Part shown: piece by piece, positions 46,031 through 54,900 of the stretch
Layout of the letters: each line of letters starts with the position of its first letter
How positions within the stretch are numbered: position 1 is the stretch's first letter
NCBI GenBank assembly: GCA_905221605.1
Contig: CAJNDS010000488.1
Location: 62,001-126,000 of the forward strand
Length of the DNA stretch: 64,000 nt
DNA from: Symbiodinium natans
Taxonomy: Eukaryota > Sar > Dinophyceae > Suessiales > Symbiodiniaceae
Direction of reading: 5' to 3'
Made by a program: the position numbers and the translations under genes
Notes under the pieces: generated by a model
Told to the model about the DNA's origin: nothing
Database searches by the model: none
Seen by the model: only the letters and a program-made list of their open reading frames with translations

Positions 46031-48260
46031 CCGCTTCAGAAAGCACAACAAGTTTTACCATTGGCCTGCTGTGGAAGGCATGGAGACTTGCACAAACATG
46101 GCGAGCCTTGGACTGGAGAACTTTTGAGTGCTGATTGTTGCTCTTAACAGAGAAAGCGATGCAACGAGGGCACAGCAGTGGGCAAATCAACACGCTTCCG
46201 CTCGTGAAGCCGGAAGCGAACTCGAACGAAACCTTCTGCTCATCTAAGCTTCTTCCTCTTTTTTGAACCTATTGCTCAACAACCATCGGCAACCTGTAGT
46301 GCGAAGCCTCCCGTGTCCAGCGCTTGATCTCGTTGCCATCCCCCTGAAAGTACTGCTTGCTCGCAGGGCCTGAGAACCAATTCTTCGGCAAACGGACGAC
46401 AAACGCTTCAGACTCTATGCACACATTTCACGACGCATGCGTCGAGCATCATGGAACGATGCAGCGCGGCTACGTCGGCTACACGCATGTGCATGCAGGA
46501 GGCATGCTGCTCAAATACACACAATCCCTGTGCAATGTGTCCTGCATCAAAATTGTTCCGAAAGAGCCGCAAACTAGCAAAAAACAAACTTATCTGAAGG
46601 GATCTTTGGCCACATGTTTCACAAATAATCCACCTAAAGCACATACGCAAAATTATGTTTTGACTCTCCAGATACATCAGGCATTTCTTGAATGCATACC
46701 AATGCAAATCGCATACACCGCCAAACTAAACAGGAGAGTGACAACAGCACAAAATGTCTTAAATCGATGCCAAAGTCTTCCAGCCGAGGCTCGAAGCTCC
46801 GGCGCGACCGCAAGTTGGCTCCGCATCACGCCGGCGACTTCCTTCCGCCACGGTGAGGGGTGCGGAGGAGTGTAGGCGTCTGGGGGCTATCAGCAGCTGA
46901 TGCCCTGAAATGGCCGGGCTTGACTCATATCGCTGCCAGGGGAATCCAGGCAAACGAGAACCACTTACCCGACGCGCCGAATTGAGAGGATGGTTTGAGG
47001 TAATGTGAAAGGCTCAACATCTAGAGGGACAGGTTTCTGCAATGAACGCTCCGGCTTGACAGTCTTGTTTCGCCCAATTGAAGGTGGGTGCCAGAAAGCG
47101 CAAAATCCATGCGAAAGAGCCCACACTTCCGACCCATCAACAACGGTCATTACTCATTAACGCCCACTTGTTTCACTTGTTTCAGCCCCCTCTGAGCCTC
47201 CAAATGAGACGTGCTTTGGCTTCCTCGGCTCGCGTTCTTTGTGAAGCTCCGGGGCTGGTTGATTGTCGTTTTTGTACGGGCATGCGGCATGCGTACTGGC
47301 CTGTTGTAAGATCCATTGCTAACTTATGGGTCAAGAGATGTCAAGAGTCTGGGGCCTCATCAGGGCCGCAAAGTTGGTTTCGGGCCGGGGTTTTGGGAGT
47401 AGCACAACGTCACCTGAGCCAGTGGCGGCCCATCGGGGGAATGCTCGGAATGACCTGCCCAGGTGATTTCAAGCCCAATTGACGGTTAACACTTCACAAA
47501 GCAGTTTCTGATGTGACATGGGACCTTTGGGGGTGCCTGTTCAACCATGGATGTACCAAGACCCACTGCCGGAAGAAGGGAAAGGGATTGTTCATGAATG
47601 CTTCACGTGGCTCCGCTTCCTCTTTTACCCGAGCGCCTCCGGCGTCTCTATGATCCGGGCAGCAGTGGCACACCGAGAAGGAATGTTCCTCTCGCTCAGA
47701 GGCACTGGCTCGCAAAAGGATGCGAAGTCTGCGTGTGCAACTTGACGATGCTTGGGCCGAACAAATCAAGGCAAACCCAACAAAGCAAACATGGCTGCAG
47801 CACTTTTTGGCCTCACCGCCGCGGATTTCGCTGCAGCTTTTTCCACAAGAAGCCTACTTCCTGGTTTGTGGGTTGCTCCAGAACCTATACCCTCAACGCC
47901 CACGCCCTCAAATCCTAGGTATCATTGCCAGAGCTGCCAGAGGCAGCAGGGCTGGAAGTGGCCTGCAACAAACAAGGGCCACCCTCAAGGCGAAAGACTT
48001 TGTGAAAGGGGGGGGTGTTGAATGTTGGTCCTTGGTGGGTACAGCAGCAAGTTTGCCGGCCCACGCTTTTGGCAAAAGAAAGATCGCAGAGCGACGTTTA
48101 CTACAGACATGCCATATCGTGTGTGTGTGTGTGTTGTTGAGAGGTCCTATGGTTGTCTCGTTGTGTTTCTACTCAGTCTTGCAAAGCCAGTTCGCACTCA
48201 GTCAGTGTTGTTTGCCTTTGCTTGTATCGCTTTTCTGTACCCTATGCGAGCAACATCGGG
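46031..48260. other. No confidently supported gene; one weak protein-like stretch
   Basis: Around 47,720-47,890 on the plus strand a frame reads like ordinary protein (QLDDAWAEQIKANPTKQTW, PQEAYFLVCGLLQNLYPQ), but it loses that character downstream and no start or splice sites convinced me. A short (GT)n run lies at about 48,119-48,135. Confidence 0.3.
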
Positions 48261-48327
48261 GAGAGAGGCGAGAGGCGCAGAGGGGGAGAGAGAGCGAGAG
48301 AGCGCGGGAGAGAGAGAGAGAGAGAGG
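48261..48327. repeat. (GA)n-rich tract next to the copia insertion
   Basis: GAGA and GAGGC units ending 22 bp before the target duplication of the LTR element. Confidence 0.85.
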
Positions 48328-48344
48328 CCATTTAAAAACCGATG

Positions 48345-48349
48345 ATTTC
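48345..48349. other. Target-site duplication, left copy (ATTTC)
   Basis: ATTTC here and at 62022-62026 flanks the LTR retrotransposon exactly. Five bases is the usual length for Ty1/copia integrases. Confidence 0.85.
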
Positions 48350-48494
48350 TATAGTTTGGGAAATCCACCAGTTGTTATCCGTTAAGCCATGAGCAGGGGC
48401 GCGCCTAACCTTTTACTCAGAGGGCTTGAGCGTCACAGGTAAGTGCAACATACATGGAAGCAAAAGTGGAGGGAATGCACAGATATAAAATACA
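48350..48494 (-). repeat. 3' LTR (145 bp)
   Basis: Identical over all 145 bases to 61877-62021. On the element's strand it begins TGTATTTTATATC and ends CCCAAACTATA, so the ends are TG…TA rather than the usual TG…CA. Boundaries are fixed by the ATTTC duplication. Very short for an LTR. Confidence 0.93.
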
Positions 48495-48502
48495 CCCCCC
48501 TC
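48495..48502 (-). other. Polypurine tract
   Basis: GAGGGGGG on the element's strand lies directly against the TG of the 3' LTR, the normal position for priming plus-strand DNA. Confidence 0.8.
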
Positions 48503-48967
48503 GTTGAAGCGTGAGAATGCTGAAACGCAGTCAACGAATCCACGGCAAGCACTACGTGCTGCGTTTTGCTCCTCTACTGTATGTTCAAAGTGCGCTCACC
48601 CGAGTTTTAATTCAGGTTCAACGCCACAGATCACCGCGCACCAGCTTAAGAAATTTGAAACGCTGGCGGGGATACAAAGGTGGCTCGTGCAAAACAGTGG
48701 TTCACTCAGCACCGACCTCAAAAGAAAGGAAAACAGAGCGACACGGTCAAGATGCTAAGCTACTCCAGCAGAGTTGCGGAACTCAGGACTCACCAGCTGC
48801 GATCTCGATGGTCGTAGCGCCAAGGTCCACGGGAGTGCTCCGTAGTGCGACTCCCTGAGCTCCACCAGGATCCTTGATCCTGCCACTGGCGATCACGCCA
48901 GGAACTTGAGGAATGCCAGTCGCCCTGCGACCAAGAGTTGTCGCTCCACGACCAGCCACGATTCGTG
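48503..48967 (-). other. Copia 3' untranslated region
   Basis: About 465 bp between the stop of the third frame and the purine tract. No gene seen. Confidence 0.6.
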
Positions 48968-51900
48968 TCACGATCGGCCTCCCCAAAACGGGGGGGCATT
49001 TTGCGATGTCCTTCTTGCATCCGCCCGCGCCTGAGCGGCCCGGGACGCTTCTGCCGATTCCTTCATCCTTCGGCACGTCTCCTTTGCCCCACCATAATTC
49101 TCAGAGAGGATCTCGGCCAAAAAGACTGCCAGATGCTCTTCCTCATCGAAGTCCGGGATGCCAATGATGCCCTCCGTAAAGGTGAGGATGTGGGAAACCG
49201 CACGGGTGACGCGGATGGTCCGGGCGAATTCCTTCACGCCCATGAAGTTGCCGAGCCAAGCGTAGCCCATAGGTTCGAGGTTGGGGTCGTCAATGAGGCC
49301 GGCCAGGACGAGATCGTCGGCATTCTTGTCGAAGAACACCATGCGAGCCAGTCCCTCATGATTGACCTTTTTGTTCTCCCAGGCTTTGTTGGAGCCGTAG
49401 CCCAACTCACGTTGTTCGCGGGAACGACCTTGATTGGGAAGATAAGCGCATGCCACGCAGTCCTGAATAGTGAGCCGCCTTCTCGTCCAGCCGCCCTTGA
49501 TAGCGTGGATCGCGTAGGTGTCGTCCTGGTCGAACTTGTCTACCATCGACGTGTAGCCGTGCTTCATGAAGCCTTTGAGATTCTGGCGTGCTAACATGAT
49601 AGCTCGGCCATCTACGCTCTGCTGTCCCCTCAAATCATGCGTTCCAGCGGCCTGGCGAATCTTCGCGGCATCCAACTCCCAAAGGCCCTTCCCAAACTGC
49701 TCCGCCAGGGCGTCCAAGACATGGGAGCGCTCACGCGCCATCCACATTCTGAAGGCGCTCTGGGTGGCCCCACGGGTGACGTAGTAGCCACAGTGGAAGC
49801 ACTTGTGCTGACCTTCGAGACGGAGCTTGCCACAACTGACGCACTGAACCTGCGTGATTCCCCTGTTCCATCCAGGACGCGGCGCCTGGGTTGCCGGTGC
49901 CGTAGAGCGGGTAGCCATTCCTTCATCAGGGACCACTTGCAACTGACCTTCAGTCAAACGGTTCCTTCCTGAAGGTGACACCTCGATGACATCGGCGTCA
50001 GTGTTGAGGCGAACGCGTAGATGTGGAAGTTCAGGAACGGTGCTCTCGACCTCCTCAAGGATGGGAACATCGAACTCCTCCTTGACCAACGGGGCTTCTT
50101 CATGCTCGACATCAGGCTCCTCTTGTGCTTCTTGGAGAGGTCCCACGGCTTCAACAACCATGCTTCCGGAAGATTCGGCCTCCTCTACCTGAGGGGCATT
50201 CTCTTCCTCCTCCCGTCCTTCGGACCCATCCGTGGCGGACCACAAAATTTCATCGGTCCTTGTGTCACGAATATAAAGGACCGTGGACCCGGAGATAGCC
50301 TCTCGGCAGAGGACGCCGTCTGATCGGGAGTAAAACAGTCCGGCGCCCTGACTGAGGGCCTCCATGGTGTTGATGACGATCTCGACGGGACGATCGCTCC
50401 TCACGCCAGGGACGTTTTCTCCCGGCCCTACCTCCCGGTCGGCAAAATACACAAAGGCATTCGCGGTGTGGTGCCCGGGGATAAAGCAGGAGTCCAAGAT
50501 GGCAAAGGCTCGATCCTTGTAGGTGCGGTGGTAGAGCCTGCGTGGAATCTTCTCCAGGGGCAAAACCGGCCGACCTTCCCAGGTGGCAGAATGCACATCC
50601 ATTTCTGCTTCTGGGATCATGCTGAACCAGGCCTCAGCAAGGATCGAGTCGGGCACCCCTTTCATAGCATCCTTGGAGATGCCTTGGTTCGCCCTAATAA
50701 GGGTAGGGTACCCTCCTAGGCCGTAGTACTCGGCGAGGGGGTGGTTGCGGTCGATTCGCAGCTGGAACCTGCTGCGATTGTCGTTCTTGACGACAGTGAG
50801 GAGCATCCCGAGGCCATAATCCTTGTTCGTCTTCTTGTTCCAGGCCTCGAGAATCCTCCTCGTAGAGCACCACAATCCATCGCCCTGCAGGCCCGGGACG
50901 ATCTTGCCACGAACAATGCCGGACAAGGCAGTCTTGTGATGCTGGGGAATGTTGACATACTTGAAGTTCGGCATCTCGTCCTGAAGGATGTCAACCCACT
51001 CGGCCTCACCTTCCGGTGGGCATAAATGGATTGCGTCCCAATCGAGGCCCAGCATGTCGACGAGGCACCAATCGTCATCGGTTGTGTAGTAGCCGGACTT
51101 GATGGGCTCGTCGTAGTCAGCCTCGTGTGGGCCCTTCTTTGCCCGTTTGGGGGCACTGGACTCAGGGTCGGTCCGCTGACGACTGTAGACCTCCCCCCTG
51201 GCCAAAAGCTTCTCCTTAGTCTCCCGCGCCGTTGACGACGATGACGGAACAACGACGGCCTCCCCTGGACGGGGGGCATTTTCCTCGCTCTTCTTGATCA
51301 TCTCGTCGTAGTCCTCGCGGGTAACATATTCCCCATCTCCCAGGTGAACGTGGTCCTTGAAGTCCCGGTGGACAAAGTGGTTCGGCGCGGTGTCGGGGAA
51401 CTGCTCCTGGGGTCCTTGGAAGTAGATGTCGTCCCACGGGTCAGCCTCGACAAGCGGCTGATATGTGGGCGCTACTCTTCCTTTACGGAAGTGATTCAGG
51501 AGCTTCTCCTCCACCTGCACGTCCACAGCGAACTTGACGTTAGGCTTTGAGACGTGGCCGTAGTTTTGCAGGATCAGGTCGATGTCGGCTTCCTTGAAGA
51601 AGGAGCATTGGTGACGAAGGACCATAATCCTGGCGGTAAAACCCAACCACCTCAACAGCTGCAAACGATAGGCGCTGTCCTCCTGGAAGTGAAAGTGATC
51701 GAACTTGCGGATCTGGCTTGCAGGCGTATTGAAATGCTTGACGGCCAGCCCAAGTTGGGCGGCATAGTCGAGCAAATCCGCCATGATGGTACCCCAGTCG
51801 CGCGGGAGGCAGTAGCTGGCAGCGTCGGTCGCAGACGTGAGCAGCACAGTACCCACTGACGCCCGTGACTGTAGATCCGCCAACTTGCCTATTTCCCGGA

Positions 51901-54900
51901 GAACCTTTGGTCCAATGAACTCCCAGCTCCCCTTTGCCATGTGCGGGTAACCACGAAGCCACTCCGTCTTGCTCTTGAAGCCTGGGTCCAGAAACAGACC
52001 TCTTTCGCCGACGAACTCGTTCCCGTTCCAGATCATCATGAGGTCAATGCTCACCTGACCACTGGCGCCAGTTTCACGCTCCAGTTGGGTGACTTTTCCC
52101 ACGGCGAGCTCTACGAGCCGCGTGAGATTCGCACCCCATGTAGGAATGTACTCAACGCCAAGATGATGTGGGAAGGCATTGCCGCGGTTGGCCTTGATGT
52201 CTGCCAGCAGATCTGTCTTCCAATTTCCTTCAGTGAGGAACGTAGTTGTAGAGTCTGCGACGATGACAAGGTAGCGCAAACGGCCTCGAGTAGACTCGGG
52301 CTGGAGCATGGCCAAACCTTGATCGGTGAGCTTTCCGATTTTGGCCACCAAACCAGCCTCCCTGACGTCACTGAGGGCATATTCGCATGCCAGTGGCCGC
52401 GGCAAATACTTGTAAAAGTTATTCACGCTGGCTTCATCCTCCTGGAAAGGCGCCATGGTGCGGTATTCGGAAGACAATGAAGTCTCCCATAACCGGCGAT
52501 CCCACCACTGGCGCAGGACCTCCGTCGGAGCAACGATTCCAGCGTTGGTGGCTTCCATGTCCGGCGCGCAGAACTCTGCCGCGAGAATGCAGCAGGCAGC
52601 TAATGCGTTAGTTTGTTCAGCTTTGCGAGTGCAAACGTGTTTGTGGTCACACGAAAATTGTTGTTGTGCACAAGCTGCATAGTTAGAACGCCTATCGCAA
52701 AAGCTTTTCCAATCAATGTGGATGCAATCAGTCATGGCATGTGAATAATTCTCACTGTCCTTAAGGTCCTGGCCTCTAGACTCGCCATGAACATGACTGC
52801 GATCACACTTGTGCGCTGCCAGCCGCTGCAATGGAATCGACGACGCAATGGTCCAAGCTTTCCTTAGTGGTAATCCTTGGTAATTCGTAATCCCCAACAT
52901 GCAACCATCGCAACGGTAGAACTCAAGTCCAAAATCATTAACCATATGCTGAACATGGTCCCACTTCCAATAGTCGCAATCCTTAGGGAGTTCGAAGGCA
53001 ACCTGTGGTTTGTACTCTTTGAGCTTCCTAATGAATTTTCGGAACTGCTTGAGGAGTCTGCAAAACAGTTCCTGATGCTGTTCCCACTTTGGGCTGTCAG
53101 GCGTCATGCGATTCCACGGACAACCACCAGTACACGGAAGCGACGCATAAACTAAAATTGGCTTAGATGCTCCCCCCTCGTCGCAGAGGGTACTAATTTT
53201 CTGAACAACTGAAGTCAATGTAGAGTCTTTCAAGACATCATCCTCACTGGTGACTCGCAACACATAACATCCTTGACTTGCGCTACGATCCTGCCCTAGT
53301 TTGCTGTTGGGGGAGCAACAAAACTCGACTATGATTCGTTTGAACCCCAACGGCCTCGAGTATTCTCGGGCAGAAGCAGCGCTGGCCGCACGTGGGGGCA
53401 GCCTGAATCCAAGCGTCTTCAAAGAATTGAGCTCTTGATCTTGCAGTGCGTCTTGGGATCGGGAGGTGTACGCAACAATGGAGAAACGTGTTCCAGTGAA
53501 AGGTAACACACAGTGTAATTTTCGCGGATCAAAAATGATGGCTTTGTTCAGGGTGGACACAGCACGACCCCTAAGGCGCTTACCATTTGGCCCGACCCTA
53601 ACAATAGCATTTTCAGATGGAACAAGGGGGTCCGCAAACCACAGTTCACCATCCTTGAAATCCCCGACACTGAGGGCAAAGCTCATGCTATCCTTAGCAT
53701 TCCCATGGTCCTTGTGCACAGAGGCACTAGTACAGCTATTAAGCAGCACCGAGTTCCATGTGAAGTCCTTAGGAGCATGGGCTTGCACAACTCCATTTAG
53801 GAAGCGGGCAATCTGAGGCCACCGACGTGTTGCCTTAGTCACCCCTTGCATTCCTCCGTAAGACCACTGCCCAAAGATATGGTAGTAGCTGCGATTGTCA
53901 AGCTTAATCATCTTTCGCTTGGTTTTGTTGGGGTACATGATCTGGGCTACACGCAACAAAGCCTTAGTACTGAAGTCACGGTCCTTGGTAAGCTCAGCTG
54001 CGACTGCGCAAGGATCGCCCGACGGCTTCACCACAGGGTGAGCATGAACGACAGGCTTGTTGATGAGATGAGCATCGGACTCGTGTGCCTTAGATTGCCG
54101 TCCCCCCTGAAGAGGGGCATCGACGTGCGCGATGAGCCTTAGAGCATGTTCCCATTTACCTCGGTCAGCGAAAGGTTTGGTAAAGATATCAGCTACTTGC
54201 TCTTTGGTGTCAACATTAATCATTTCGAAGAAGTTACGCTCGAACTGTTGTTTGATCCAAGCAAACGAAATGCGTTGAGTCCGATCGGTGTGACGTAGTT
54301 TTTCGCTGTCACCTTTGAGGAGAATAGTGATGGTAGCTTGGTTGTCCTCAAGGAGTTGAACAGCAAACTTGGGGCTAAGGTGGACCTTGAGACCGTTTAA
54401 ATCGGAAACGCTTTGTCCATCCGCCCTACACTCACCATAACGGATCTCATCAAGTTCAGGATCAATTCGTGCGATGATGTCGTTTTCCCTTTGGTTAGGT
54501 TTGGTTTTCGGCCTAGCTTGGTAGCTGGCGGTCCTACTCGCAACCTCACGCCACAGGAAAATCCAAAGACTGAGGCTGGGCAGACCCTGGGCACGAATAC
54601 CTTGGTTGGCAGCCACAACCTCGCTCTCCGTACTTGAAGTAGTGATGCTGGTCTGTTTCTTGGAAAAAGCATTTAGGGGAAAGTAAGTATTGGGGCCAAC
54701 CAAGTAAAGGGCACAGCCTGAAGTGGATTTACTGTCGTGGCTACCAGCGTGGTCAGCATCGCAGAACATCCACAACTTACAATCCTGAATGCGATCCCCT
54801 ATGAATCCCCTCATCCGAACTTCAAGAGAAGAGTTTATGTAACTGATCAACCTGTGCAAAGCAACGTCACAGTCGCGAGACCACTTGGTGACTCTGGATG

